64,000 bases of DNA, from NCBI RefSeq assembly GCF_014844135.1, contig NZ_CP041403.1, forward strand, positions 992,001 through 1,056,000, written 5' to 3'. The notes under the pieces were generated by a model that saw nothing but the letters and a program-made list of their open reading frames with translations, did not search any database and was not told where the DNA came from. The stretch comes from Arcobacter sp. FWKO B. GTDB taxonomy: Bacteria; Campylobacterota; Campylobacteria; Campylobacterales; Arcobacteraceae. Below are positions 16,459 through 25,881 of this stretch, in pieces. The translations under genes and the position numbers were made by a program. Positions within the stretch are counted from its first letter, which is position 1, and every line of letters begins with the position of its first letter.

Positions 16459-17714
16459 TTATTTCCTTTAAAATATTTAAAGACATAATAAGACATAATT
16501 AACATAGAAATTATATATCCTACTGACCATCCTATTACTACACCTAATAGTTCAAAATACAAAGCTAAAATATAACATAGTACAACATTTATTAATGCTG
16601 TAATAAACATTGCCATAGAGACAATTTTTGCTTTTCCTATACTTACTAATAAAATACCATTAAACCAATTGGGTATACCAATAAACATTGCTACTGAAAA
16701 AATTTGCAAGATATATGCACTTTTTATTGCCATTTCTTGATCTATCCAAAAAGATATTATAAGTTCTGCAAATATAAAAAAAAATATTGTTAATACACCA
16801 CCTGTTCCATATCCCAATAAGAGTGTTTTTTTATATATTCTTTTTATTTCAGTAATATCATCAATAACAGCATTAAATCTAGGATATGTAGCTGAAGAAA
16901 TAGCATTTACTACATCCCAAATCCTTGCAGCTATTGTATATGCTATTGTATATGGGGTAACAAAAGCGGCACCCAATACATTAGCAATAATAAATTTATC
17001 CATATGCTGAGCTAATTCACCACTTGCATTTGCAGAAAATAGATGTAAAGATAGTTTTATAATATTCTTTGCCAATGATTTACTAAAAAATAAAATATTA
17101 GCTAATTCTATATAGATTAATTTATTTATATATTTTACATAAATAAATAGAGTTATAATAAAAGAAACTATATAAACAGCGATTGCCACAGATATTGAAT
17201 ATCCCAAATAGATTAAATATGTAGATAAAAGTAGCCTAAACACAGTAGCATATATATTACCTATATTGACTTCATGTAGTCTTTCATATCCACTTAATAT
17301 CGCACCAAAAAAGATTGTAAATAATTTAAATGGCAGTGCTATTGCAATCATAATTAAAGCATCGACCGTTTCTAAATAATTTTCTTTACTTACATTGAAC
17401 AATTCAGTTGATATAAAGTCTTTTGAAAAAAATATAACTATAAATGCTAATAAACTTAAAGTTAAATAGAGCCAAAATGCTGTTTGGTAAACCTCTTGTT
17501 TATTTTTAATGTTGCTATCAGCAAAAAGTTTTACTAGACTAGAACCAAGTCCTAATTCAAACAATGACCCATACCCTAGAACTGTAATAACTAAAATAAA
17601 TATACCATATTTTTCATCACCAAAAACTTTTACGATAATGGGTGTTACCGCTAGTGCAATAAGAAGTAGCAAACCTCTCGTAAAAAAATTCGATATAATA
17701 TTTCGCTTTAACAT
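16455..17714 (-). CDS. wzx: Wzx-type lipid-linked oligosaccharide flippase
   Basis: 419 residues with about twelve hydrophobic segments, of the MATE/PST superfamily. N-terminus MLKRNIISNFFTRGLLLLIA and the early FGDEKYGIFILVITVLGY (residues ~31-48) are typical of Wzx, followed by LGLGSSLVKLFAD. It moves the undecaprenyl-PP repeat unit across the inner membrane for polymerisation by Wzy. It overlaps the upstream TIGR04372-type gene by 7 bp and the downstream GT4 gene by 4 bp, so it is tightly coupled in the operon. Confidence 0.9.
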   Translation of the reverse strand: MLKRNIISNFFTRGLLLLIALAVTPIIVKVFGDEKYGIFILVITVLGYGSLFELGLGSSLVKLFADSNIKNKQEVYQTAFWLYLTLSLLAFIVIFFSKDFISTELFNVSKENYLETVDALIMIAIALPFKLFTIFFGAILSGYERLHEVNIGNIYATVFRLLLSTYLIYLGYSISVAIAVYIVSFIITLFIYVKYINKLIYIELANILFFSKSLAKNIIKLSLHLFSANASGELAQHMDKFIIANVLGAAFVTPYTIAYTIAARIWDVVNAISSATYPRFNAVIDDITEIKRIYKKTLLLGYGTGGVLTIFFFIFAELIISFWIDQEMAIKSAYILQIFSVAMFIGIPNWFNGILLVSIGKAKIVSMAMFITALINVVLCYILALYFELLGVVIGWSVGYIISMLIMSYYVFKYFKGNK

Positions 17715-18913
17715 ATCAGATCTATATTATCTTTTAAAAATTTATTTGATATTCTATATTTATATTCAAATAGTATCTTTTCAACATCTTCTTTAGAATT
17801 TCCAAGTGACCAAAACCTTTTTTGAAGTTCTAACTCTTCTTTTGTTTCAACATAACCATCATCTATGAATAAATTCATTTGTATAGCAGCTTGTAAAATA
17901 TCCTCTTCTGTATTTTCTATAAATTCAACATCACCGAAATGATCTTTTAATGCATTTAAAAAAACATCTTCTCCACCCATATGTGATTCTATATTCCATA
18001 TCTGTGAAAAAGTCATTAGTTTATTTGTTGATTTAATTAAAATTTTCTTAGGTAATATTACTGATCCATAAGAGAAATATTGCCATGTTTCCATCTCAAT
18101 TGGCAAAAAATTTACAAAAACCCCAGGTTTTCTAAAAAGTGGGCCTATAGCATTTACCCCAGTATTTGAGACTATATAAAACTTACATTTATAGAATAAA
18201 GCAATATCTAAAAATTCTGATTGGTATTTACTTGAAGCATATTCAAAATAATATTGATCCTCTATCTTTAAACTTTCTTCTACTCCTTTTCCCATTCTTA
18301 ATGTATATATTGATTGATTTGCAAAATAATCTATTGATTTTATATAGTTTTTAGGATTTGAGTTCCTAAAGTTTTGAAAGCTCCAATCCAATGAAGGCAT
18401 AAAATTCTTTTTATAAGAACTATCTCTATTATGCACACATATAAAAATTTTATCATTTAATTGAAGTTCTTGTAAACTTTTTTCTAAACTCTTTATATCT
18501 TCTTCAGAAAAAAAAATATTACTTGCATATTTATTACATTCCCAAATATGATATGTTGAAGGAATTGCATTAAATTTATTATGAAATCCTAATAATTTCA
18601 TATTAAGCCTGTAAGGGTATTCAAACCATGTATTAATATTATTTAACAAACCTGTTTTCTTAAATAACTCAAGTAATTTTTTATTAGATATAAAATATAA
18701 TGACCGATAAGTTAAAAAAAACAAATCAAGACTAAAAAAACTTTGCTTCTTTTTTAAGGTAATGTAACTATCAGTCGCTCGTATAAAATCACCTAAAGCA
18801 TTTGAATTTAGATTACCTATACGAATCAATAAAAAAGGTGATACAATCCACATGAATAGGACAAAAGGGACTGCACTTATTAATCCTAGTAGATCTATAA
18901 TTTTCCTTGTCAT
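17708..18913 (-). CDS. TIGR04372-family putative glycosyltransferase
   Basis: 401 residues with one N-terminal membrane segment (residues ~10-32). The middle reads KIFICVHNRDSSYKKN near 155, FRNSNPKNYIKSIDYF near 182, and FYIVSNTGVNAIGPLFRKP near 245, which fits the TIGR04372 group found in polysaccharide loci. That group is annotated as glycosyltransferase mainly from context and a GT-B-like fold; no member's reaction is known to me. It overlaps wzx by 7 bp and abuts the sugar-nucleotide synthesis genes, so a transferase acting on the special sugar made here is plausible. Confidence 0.7.
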   Translation of the reverse strand: MTRKIIDLLGLISAVPFVLFMWIVSPFLLIRIGNLNSNALGDFIRATDSYITLKKKQSFFSLDLFFLTYRSLYFISNKKLLELFKKTGLLNNINTWFEYPYRLNMKLLGFHNKFNAIPSTYHIWECNKYASNIFFSEEDIKSLEKSLQELQLNDKIFICVHNRDSSYKKNFMPSLDWSFQNFRNSNPKNYIKSIDYFANQSIYTLRMGKGVEESLKIEDQYYFEYASSKYQSEFLDIALFYKCKFYIVSNTGVNAIGPLFRKPGVFVNFLPIEMETWQYFSYGSVILPKKILIKSTNKLMTFSQIWNIESHMGGEDVFLNALKDHFGDVEFIENTEEDILQAAIQMNLFIDDGYVETKEELELQKRFWSLGNSKEDVEKILFEYKYRISNKFLKDNIDLIC

Positions 18914-19627
18914 TTAAAATATATCCTTTTTTTCTAATGTATCGATTTGTGCTAAACTATAACTTTCTAAAGTCCCTATATCACGGTGGTACACATCATT
19001 ATGAAATACATATATTTTACCAATATAATGAGGTATAACCTCGGTACTTAAATCAATCATTTTTTTATTTAGACTTTCCAAAAAAGATATTATACAAGGT
19101 TCCATAATATATACGGCAGCATTTGCTAAATTTGTCGGTGGATTTTTTACCTTCTCAAAAAATTCTTGAACTAACCCTTCACTATCTTTAGATATAACTC
19201 CACACTGTGTAGGATTATCTGTTTCAAATGTCATCATAGTAATTTCACATCTCTTGGGTTTACATTTATGAGCATTAATAAAAGCAGAGAAATCACATAC
19301 ACTTAAATTATCAGCATGTACGACCATAAAACTATCATCGTTCAGATGGTCTTTTACATTTAATATTGTTCCAGCTGTTAATAATAATTCTTCTTCATAC
19401 ACAAGTGTGACTTTCTCTCTATAGATTGATTCCTCTATAAACTTATCAACTTTTTCACTAAAATAGTGTGTATTTATAATAAATCTTGTGATACCAGCTT
19501 TAGTAAGATTTTCAAGCCAATACTCTAATAATACTTTTCCATTGATTGGAACTAAACATTTAGGTATATGATTTGTCACAGGTCGCAATCTTGTCCCTAA
19601 TCCTGCTGATAAAAGTAATGCTGTCAT
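18914..19627 (-). CDS. NDP-sugar pyrophosphorylase (HddC/RmlA-like nucleotidyltransferase)
   Basis: 237 residues. MTALLLSAGLGTRLRPVTNH carries the GxGTRLRP signature, PKCLVPINGKVLLEY the K-P motif, VVHADNLSVCDF near 97 the metal-binding Asp, and FFEKVKNPP near 155 the sugar-binding EKP-like loop. It activates a sugar-1-phosphate with an NTP. Length and sequence suit HddC-like or mannose-1-phosphate guanylyltransferase-like enzymes. It overlaps the kinase-nucleotidyltransferase fusion by 4 bp, so the two probably work on one sugar, but the sugar and base are not readable. Confidence 0.85.
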   Translation of the reverse strand: MTALLLSAGLGTRLRPVTNHIPKCLVPINGKVLLEYWLENLTKAGITRFIINTHYFSEKVDKFIEESIYREKVTLVYEEELLLTAGTILNVKDHLNDDSFMVVHADNLSVCDFSAFINAHKCKPKRCEITMMTFETDNPTQCGVISKDSEGLVQEFFEKVKNPPTNLANAAVYIMEPCIISFLESLNKKMIDLSTEVIPHYIGKIYVFHNDVYHRDIGTLESYSLAQIDTLEKKDIF

Positions 19628-21096
19628 TGTCGTAACTCTTTATTCAATTCATCAATATTTAAAGGAATATTCCCAACTCTCCCAACTTGGCATGCTGCTG
19701 CTATAGAACCTATATATGCCGCTTCTATAACACTGGCACCTGATGCAATAGCCATGGATGAAGATATTAGTAAAGAATCCCCTGCCCCTGCTACATCTTT
19801 AGGTGCACTATTTAATGCCTTAATTTGATCAGTGATCCATTTTTCACTTTTTTCTTCTGAATCATTTTCAGAATGTATTAAAATTCCTTCTGAACCTAAT
19901 GTAATAAATATATTTTTTATATCTGACTTACTTCTTAACTTTTCAGCAAGTACAATAAGACCCGATTCAAAATCATTTACTCCCAATCGAGCTTCCCTTT
20001 CTGTAGGGGTAACTAAAGTCATACCTTTAAACTTTGAAATATCACCTGTTTGTGATGAAGATTGACTATCAGCGACCATCATTATATTATTTTCTTTACC
20101 TAAGTTCGTAATTTTCTCTATTAAACTAATGGGTAAACACCCATAACTAAAATCAGAAAATACTATCAAATCTTTATTTTTTATTACTTTTTCCAAATCA
20201 TTGAAGATTTGATCTTGCATCTCTTTACTCATATGATGTTGTTTAAGATGATTTACTCTTAATAAAGTTTTACTATTAGCACGAAATCTTTGCTTTAAAG
20301 TAGTAGGTCTACTATTATCAGAATACAGATATGCATTCACTTTATATTCTTTTAATTTATCTTCAACTAAGTTTGCATAATTATCATTTCCAATAATAGA
20401 AATAAAATCAACATTTGCACCCAATCCAGCTGAATGTGCTGCAACAATACCTGCACCACCTAAAAATATATTTGACGATATAGGACTAACTACTATTGTT
20501 GGATCTTCTTGACTCATTCCAAGCGGTTCACAAGTGATGTATTCATCAACAATTACATCTCCTATCACTAATACATTTAAATCTTTAAACTTTTCTAAAG
20601 TAGACAAAAGTTTGTTATAATCAATTTGATGCCTATTAAGATATGATAAAGGTTTTTTAATGGCTGTATGCTCTAACTGATTTATCTCATCTTGTAACAA
20701 AGACAATGATGAAAACTTGATATCTCCTGAACTAAAGATCAACTTACCACCATATGATTCTATCAACTCTTTTTCAGAATTAACTTTATCTTCATGTTCA
20801 CTACCTTTTACAACAATCTCTGGTTTAAGCCTGGCTATAAAATCTATAGGTTCATCTTGTAAAATAAAGGCATAGTCAACATACATAGAATGATTTACAC
20901 TTTCTAGTCTAATATTAGCATCCAAAAGTTTTACATTTTTATCTTCTTGATTTACCCCAACGACTAAAAAATCACTACTTTCTTTTGCAAATTTTAAAAA
21001 TCTTAAATGACCAGGATGTAATATATTGAAATTTCCAGAAACAAATGCTATCTTTTTACCATCAGCTTCTTTTTTTATTTGCTTAATAAGAGTCAT
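19624..21096 (-). CDS. bifunctional nucleotidyltransferase-PfkB kinase, HldE domains in reversed order
   Basis: 490 residues. Residues ~14-135 form a cytidylyltransferase-like domain (KIAFVSGNFNILHPGHLRFL with the HPGH motif); residues ~165-490 form a PfkB/ribokinase domain (LVIGDVIVDEYI, FLGGAGIVAAHSAGLGANV, and the catalytic DVAGAGDSLL near 441). In HldE/RfaE the kinase precedes the nucleotidyltransferase; here the order is swapped. HldE phosphorylates heptose-7-phosphate at C1 and adenylylates it. With a GmhA-like isomerase and transketolase in the operon, a heptose-type substrate is plausible. Family assignment of each domain is firm; the substrate is inferred. Confidence 0.85.
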   Translation of the reverse strand: MTLIKQIKKEADGKKIAFVSGNFNILHPGHLRFLKFAKESSDFLVVGVNQEDKNVKLLDANIRLESVNHSMYVDYAFILQDEPIDFIARLKPEIVVKGSEHEDKVNSEKELIESYGGKLIFSSGDIKFSSLSLLQDEINQLEHTAIKKPLSYLNRHQIDYNKLLSTLEKFKDLNVLVIGDVIVDEYITCEPLGMSQEDPTIVVSPISSNIFLGGAGIVAAHSAGLGANVDFISIIGNDNYANLVEDKLKEYKVNAYLYSDNSRPTTLKQRFRANSKTLLRVNHLKQHHMSKEMQDQIFNDLEKVIKNKDLIVFSDFSYGCLPISLIEKITNLGKENNIMMVADSQSSSQTGDISKFKGMTLVTPTEREARLGVNDFESGLIVLAEKLRSKSDIKNIFITLGSEGILIHSENDSEEKSEKWITDQIKALNSAPKDVAGAGDSLLISSSMAIASGASVIEAAYIGSIAAACQVGRVGNIPLNIDELNKELRQ

Positions 21097-21099
21097 AAA

Positions 21100-22146
21100 T
21101 CAACCAATATTTTTATTTATTTCAATTAACGGACGAGTCACTTTTCTATTTTCAAGATCATCCAATGCAAAATTGATTTCATCTAAAGTATAACGTTTTT
21201 CTAATAATCTATCCAAAGGTAGTTTACCTTCTAAATATAGGTCAAAGAACTTAGGAAGATCTCTATCAGGGTAGCATCCACCACCCCAACTACCTTTAAT
21301 GTTTTTCCCACAAATCAAATCAAAAGGATCTATTTTAATTAACTCACCTGCTTTAGGATGAGAAGCAAACACGCTTAGTCCACCATTGTTTTTTACCGAC
21401 TTAAATGCTGTTTCGATGACCATAGTTATTCCAGATGCTTCAACTGCGTAATCTACACCTTTTCCATCTGTCAAATCTAATATCTTTTTTAAAGAATCTT
21501 CTTTTAATGAATTGATAGTATCTGTTGCACCAAACTCTTTGGCCAATTCTAATTTATTATCTTCAATGTCAATAGCAATAATTTTTGAACATTTATAAAG
21601 TTTTGTTGCCATTAATGCACTTAGTCCTATACCTCCCAGTCCAAAAATTGCTATTGTTGAGTTTTCTTCTGGTTGAATTTCATTTGTAACAATACCTGAA
21701 CCTGTCGGAATTGCACAACCGAATAAGACTCCTATATCTAACGGTACATCATCAGGTAACTTCACTAATCTATTCTCTGATACTACAGAATATTCATTAA
21801 ATGTCGTAACGCCACCTGAATTAACTATAATCTTATCGTCATTTAGATACTTTGCTCCTTCGGCATTGATACCATCACCTTTAATCCAGCCTAAGACTAC
21901 TTTATCTCCAACTTTAACTTTCGTCACATCTGGACCAATCTCTTTAACAATTCCTGTAGCTTCATGCCCCAAAAGATGTGGTAAAAATTTATCTTCACCT
22001 CTTTTACCTCTTACTTCCATAAGTTGAGAGTGGCAAACCCCACTGTAAGCTAATTCTACTAATACTTGTCCTCTCAGAAGTGTACTCCACTGAATCTCTT
22101 CAACTTTCAACGGTTTTGCTAATTCATATAAAACGGCTGCTTTCAA
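21100..22146 (-). CDS. zinc-type alcohol dehydrogenase (MDR superfamily)
   Basis: 348 residues. Catalytic-zinc residues: Cys in YSGVCHSQLM near 38 and GHEATG near 60. The NAD-binding loop is AIFGLGGIGLSALMATKLY near 168. The segment after VGDKVVLGW that normally carries four structural-zinc cysteines has none, so the structural zinc is absent. It oxidises an alcohol or reduces a carbonyl with NAD(P). Within this locus a polyol, a sugar phosphate or an NDP-keto-sugar is the likely substrate; I cannot choose. It is 3 bp after the reversed-HldE gene in genome order and just downstream of a broken epimerase gene. Confidence 0.85.
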   Translation of the reverse strand: MKAAVLYELAKPLKVEEIQWSTLLRGQVLVELAYSGVCHSQLMEVRGKRGEDKFLPHLLGHEATGIVKEIGPDVTKVKVGDKVVLGWIKGDGINAEGAKYLNDDKIIVNSGGVTTFNEYSVVSENRLVKLPDDVPLDIGVLFGCAIPTGSGIVTNEIQPEENSTIAIFGLGGIGLSALMATKLYKCSKIIAIDIEDNKLELAKEFGATDTINSLKEDSLKKILDLTDGKGVDYAVEASGITMVIETAFKSVKNNGGLSVFASHPKAGELIKIDPFDLICGKNIKGSWGGGCYPDRDLPKFFDLYLEGKLPLDRLLEKRYTLDEINFALDDLENRKVTRPLIEINKNIG

Positions 22147-22148
22147 CT

Positions 22149-22930
22149 CTAGTCCTTTCTGTTATTTAAATATTTTAATATTCTATTTTTTGTATTTGAC
22201 AATTCAATATATTGTTTGAGCTTACTAATGTCATGTAATCCACTACAACTACCAGTAACTGTATTTTCTATTTTAGGTAAGTGTAATTTTACAGTGTCAG
22301 ATATTAAAGGTAATATGTCTTCAAGAAGAATATATTCATCCAATGCAATATTATAGACCCATGATGGTAACTTCTTTTTTAAAACCGATGAAACAATAAT
22401 ATTAACAAGATTGGCTACATGAATAATTGAATTAAATTTATTTTTTGGATTATAGATATTAATATTAAAATCTATAACATCATTCACTAGATTTACAATA
22501 AATGTATGTGTGGAATCTTTACCTACAACTGTAGGCAATCTTAATATTATATTATTTTCATTAGTCATTATTGTTCTTTCAGCTGAATACTTGAACATGC
22601 CGTAAATAGAACTATTACATATTTCGACCTCTTCAGAAATATATTCAATATTTTGTTTTCCATATACATCTCTAGTAGATAAATAAATAATCTATGAATC
22701 AGGATATTTTTCAACAATCTTTCATGTAAGTATAATATTTGTATCAATATATATTCTAGTTCATTTTTTATATTTGAAGTAGTAAATGCGGCTGCTTGAA
22801 TAATGCAATCATATTTTACATTTTTTAAGCTATCGCCTCTGGAATATCCATCAACATCAAACTCCCTCTTCAAATAAAAATATTTTTGAATACCAATAAA
22901 ACCTTTATATCCAGTCACCAAAATTTTCAT
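22149..22930 (-). pseudogene. broken NAD-dependent epimerase/dehydratase
   Basis: Two ORFs (22568-22930 and 22149-22598) are halves of one SDR gene. The first begins MKILVTGYKGFIG and is colinear to NELEYI, where a TATATATT run near 22747-22756 carries an extra AT and shifts the frame. In the restored frame the text runs DTNIILT-stop-KIVEKYPDS-stop-IIYLSTRDVYGKQN, with nonsense codons at 22723-22725 (TGA) and 22693-22695 (TAG), then YGMFKYSAERTIM and ILRLPTVVG to the natural end. Three lesions make a sequencing artefact unlikely. The gene would have supplied an NDP-sugar reductase or epimerase step now lost or done elsewhere. Confidence 0.85.
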
Positions 22931-22939
22931 TAAAAAACC

Positions 22940-23599
22940 TTAAGGTATAAACCAATAATAGTCTCCAGTATATCCTACTTCATCAAAAAACTCTTTCCAC
23001 TCATCAGTATGCATCATAGTTAAAGCTGTCAAGTTCCATGCTTCCATTCTTTTTTTCTCTTCATCATTTCTATATGCATCAAGTGTAATAAAAGCATCCT
23101 TTTTAGTAACTCTCATAATCTCTTTTAAAGCAATTTTCATATCTTCTTTTGTTAGGTTATGTAATGTAGTTACTGAAATAACTAAATCAAAGCTATTATC
23201 AGGAAATGGAAGTTTTCTTGCATCTGCAACTTGTAAAAACTCTTTTACTTCCTCTTTTGAATTTTCAATCGCATACTCTGATACATCAATACCTGCAATT
23301 TCAATTCCAGGAATTTGATTTTGTAAATCAAATAACATAAAACCTTTTGCACATCCTATATCTAAAACTTTGCTATTTTCATTTAAATTATAATATTCTT
23401 TAAATGTAGGGATTACCGGTCCCCAAAATCTTTCATTGTAACCAAAACCACCATAACCATGACTTCTATCACCATCAAAAAACTCTTTTCCAAATTTTCT
23501 AGCAAGTGCTCTATCTTCTGATGTTTTCTCTTCAAGTCTTTTAGTTAAATCTCTTTTCGACTTTGGATAATTTTCCATTAAATCAATTTCTTTTCCCAT
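22940..23599 (-). CDS. class I SAM-dependent methyltransferase
   Basis: 219 residues. SAM-binding motif VLDIGCAKGFMLFDL near 80-94, acidic IAGIDVSEYAIE near 103, then ADARKLPFPDNSFDLVISV near 127 (Methyltransf_11 pattern). An N-terminal helical part (residues 1-60) contains EKTSEDRALARKFGKEFFDG and GYGGFGYNERFWG. Small methyltransferases of this kind in polysaccharide loci O-methylate or N-methylate a sugar. It lies between the SDR dehydratase and the broken epimerase, with 9-10 bp gaps. The substrate is unknown. Confidence 0.8.
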   Translation of the reverse strand: MGKEIDLMENYPKSKRDLTKRLEEKTSEDRALARKFGKEFFDGDRSHGYGGFGYNERFWGPVIPTFKEYYNLNENSKVLDIGCAKGFMLFDLQNQIPGIEIAGIDVSEYAIENSKEEVKEFLQVADARKLPFPDNSFDLVISVTTLHNLTKEDMKIALKEIMRVTKKDAFITLDAYRNDEEKKRMEAWNLTALTMMHTDEWKEFFDEVGYTGDYYWFIP

Positions 23600-23608
23600 T
23601 TTTCACCT

Positions 23609-24595
23609 TTATTTTTTATGTATATAATAATCTGGATATGTTAAGAGTTCATCATAATCTCTCTCAATCCACTCTATCACTTCACGAATTCCTTCTTTTA
23701 ATGTTACTTCAGGCTTAAGATTTAATTCTTTTAAAGCTTTTTCATTACTCATTAAATATAAAGAATCTTGACCTACTCTATCTTCAGTAATGTCAATACA
23801 ATCATTAATATCTACATTCAATTGATTAGCAATCATATTGACAAGATCATAAATAGATATAAGTTTGTCATTTGTTAAATGATATACCTCACCTATCGGT
23901 GCTTTTTTTATAATCTCCAATGTAATTCTTGATACATCATCAATATGTATAAAGTTTCTTACAGCTTTACCTCCACCGTGCAAAGGCAAGTTAACACCTT
24001 TTTTGATAGATAAAATAGTTTTAGGAATAATTCTATATAATTGCTGATATGAACCATAAACATTTGAAGCTCTTGTATAATTTATCGGAAACTTATGTGT
24101 TTTAAAATAAGCATATAGAGCTAAATCTGCACTTGCTTTTGATGCAGCATAAGGAGAAGATGGAGCAAGATTCATTGATTCAGTTATATTATTGCAATCA
24201 CCATAAACTTCTGGTGTTGAGACTTGCAAAAATTTTTTTATAAATTTAAATTTATAAATTCTATTTAATAAGTTAACCAATGCTAATGTATTTGTTTCAA
24301 ACCATTGTTCTGGTGCATTCCAACTTTGAGCAACCATTCCTTGTGCTGCAAAATTTACAATATACTCTATCTTATTATCTTCAATAAGTTCTACAATTTG
24401 ATCAATATCATTATTCATATCTAATTTATGAAACTTTACTCTATTTTTATTTATATTATTTTTATAAGATAATAAAATTCTACTATATTCATCTGAGCGA
24501 CTTACTGCAAATATTTCAGAATTATCATTATCAAGAATATAATTTATAAATGATCCTGCTGAGAACGAATTACTTCCAAGTACTAGATAGCTCAT
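23609..24595 (-). CDS. SDR-type NDP-sugar 4,6-dehydratase/epimerase
   Basis: About 328 residues from the ATG at 24595, which overlaps the transketolase stop as TAATG; a GTG 9 bp upstream is the alternative. Extended SDR with a modified nucleotide loop (LGSNSFSAGSF instead of GxxGxxG), STPEVYG near 125-131 with the Glu typical of 4,6-dehydratases, and the catalytic YAASKAS near 149. NFIHIDDVSRI and the C-terminal sugar-binding part are normal. It most likely makes a 4-keto-6-deoxy NDP-sugar, which the neighbouring transketolase, methyltransferase or dehydrogenase could then modify. Confidence 0.8.
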   Translation of the reverse strand: MSYLVLGSNSFSAGSFINYILDNDNSEIFAVSRSDEYSRILLSYKNNINKNRVKFHKLDMNNDIDQIVELIEDNKIEYIVNFAAQGMVAQSWNAPEQWFETNTLALVNLLNRIYKFKFIKKFLQVSTPEVYGDCNNITESMNLAPSSPYAASKASADLALYAYFKTHKFPINYTRASNVYGSYQQLYRIIPKTILSIKKGVNLPLHGGGKAVRNFIHIDDVSRITLEIIKKAPIGEVYHLTNDKLISIYDLVNMIANQLNVDINDCIDITEDRVGQDSLYLMSNEKALKELNLKPEVTLKEGIREVIEWIERDYDELLTYPDYYIHKK

Positions 24596-25083
24596 TAGAT
24601 ACACCTAATATACGTAGGTCCTGGATATTCTAGCATCTCTTTAATATTTTCAGCGAGAGTTTTTTTCGTGGGTGAATAAACTTTGATATTTTTCAATATT
24701 TTCATAAGCTCTAGATCATCACTATCCATACAATGACTTCTGCCTAAAGTAGCAAAATAATTTTCAGCACCAACACCTATTAACTTCACATTCATATTAT
24801 GCTCATTTAAATCATATCTAATTTGCTCATATGCTCTCATTGTTAAAAAAGGAACTTGAGAATAAATAATTGGTTTTAGTCCTGTTAAAACCATACCTGC
24901 AGAAATACTTACTGTTGCTTGTTCATTGATTCCTGTATTAAAAACTCTATTTGGATGATTATTAAAAAAATCATCTAAAACAGCAAATCCCATATCCCCA
25001 ACAAGTAAAGTCATTTTTTCATCTGTACTAAAATATTTATACACCTCTGCCATAACATCTTTTTTTGAGATTAATTTATTCAT
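24595..25083 (-). CDS. transketolase-like subunit, pyrimidine-binding domain only
   Basis: 162 residues. Pyr domain of a thiamine-diphosphate enzyme: FNTGINEQATVSISAGMVLT near 68-87 carries the catalytic Glu that activates the cofactor, and PFLTMRAYEQIRYDL near 98 is standard. The protein ends at residue 162, right after the Pyr domain; usual C-terminal transketolase subunits are ~300 residues with a third domain. The stop overlaps the SDR start, so the short form is real and not a broken end. It works with the subunit encoded just upstream (8 bp overlap). Confidence 0.85.
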   Translation of the reverse strand: MNKLISKKDVMAEVYKYFSTDEKMTLLVGDMGFAVLDDFFNNHPNRVFNTGINEQATVSISAGMVLTGLKPIIYSQVPFLTMRAYEQIRYDLNEHNMNVKLIGVGAENYFATLGRSHCMDSDDLELMKILKNIKVYSPTKKTLAENIKEMLEYPGPTYIRCI

Positions 25084-25873
25084 TATTTAACTCCAATACA
25101 TATCCATCTTCTGTAGGACATCTAAAATGATGATCTTCAGAATGTTCTATAAAGTCTATTCCTTTACCTTTTATAGTTCTTGCGACTATAATAGAAAAAT
25201 TACTATTTTTATTTTCATAAAATGCTTTTACACATTTATTGATTTCCTCTTCATTATGACCATCAATATCATAGAAACCGTCATCAATAAATGAATTTAA
25301 AACTTTAGAAAGTCTATCATTATCCAATGCAATATTTTCAACTCTTCCCATAGCTTGAATATCATTTGCATCTATTATTACCAATAAATTATCAAGTTTA
25401 AATCTATATGCTAGCATTAATGCCTCGAAATTACTACCCTCTTGCATCTCACCATCACCAACGATACAAACTACCTTATTTGGCATATTTTGCATTTTAA
25501 ATGACTGAGCCATACCTACTGCAATTGGTAAACCATGTCCTAAAGAACCCGTTGATGCTTCAATCATAAAATCTTTATTGTATGTCAAACAACCTTTGAT
25601 TCTTGCTTTTTCTGTATAAAAATTATCTAATTCCTCTTTGGGTAAAAAACCTAATTCATTTAATACTATATAATAAGCATATGCTCCATGACCTTTACTA
25701 AGTATAAATCTATCTCTTTTTAGAGAATAAGGATTTCCTTTTTCGTATTTTAAGTATTTATCAAATAAAACGGTTAAAAGCTCCACTGTGGATAATGCTG
25801 GTGCTAGATGTCCTGCACCAGTTTTACAGGACAATTCAATTGTTTTTTTTCTTATATCTTCAGATTTTAACAT
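25076..25873 (-). CDS. transketolase-like subunit, diphosphate-binding domain
   Basis: 265 residues from the ATG at 25873, preceded by AGGAAG; a longer frame to 25924 would overlap the radical SAM gene and has no site. ThDP-binding signature GDGEMQEGSNFEALMLA near 137-153 ending in ANDIQAMG, with SKGHGAYAYYIVLNE near 62 and GSLGHGLPIAVGMA near 104. N-terminal half of a split transketolase; with the following Pyr subunit it should move a two-carbon ketol unit. Split transketolases in sugar loci may make a heptulose phosphate or attach a two-carbon branch to a keto-sugar; which applies here is open. Confidence 0.87.
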   Translation of the reverse strand: MLKSEDIRKKTIELSCKTGAGHLAPALSTVELLTVLFDKYLKYEKGNPYSLKRDRFILSKGHGAYAYYIVLNELGFLPKEELDNFYTEKARIKGCLTYNKDFMIEASTGSLGHGLPIAVGMAQSFKMQNMPNKVVCIVGDGEMQEGSNFEALMLAYRFKLDNLLVIIDANDIQAMGRVENIALDNDRLSKVLNSFIDDGFYDIDGHNEEEINKCVKAFYENKNSNFSIIVARTIKGKGIDFIEHSEDHHFRCPTEDGYVLELNNE

Positions 25874-25881
25874 TACACTTC

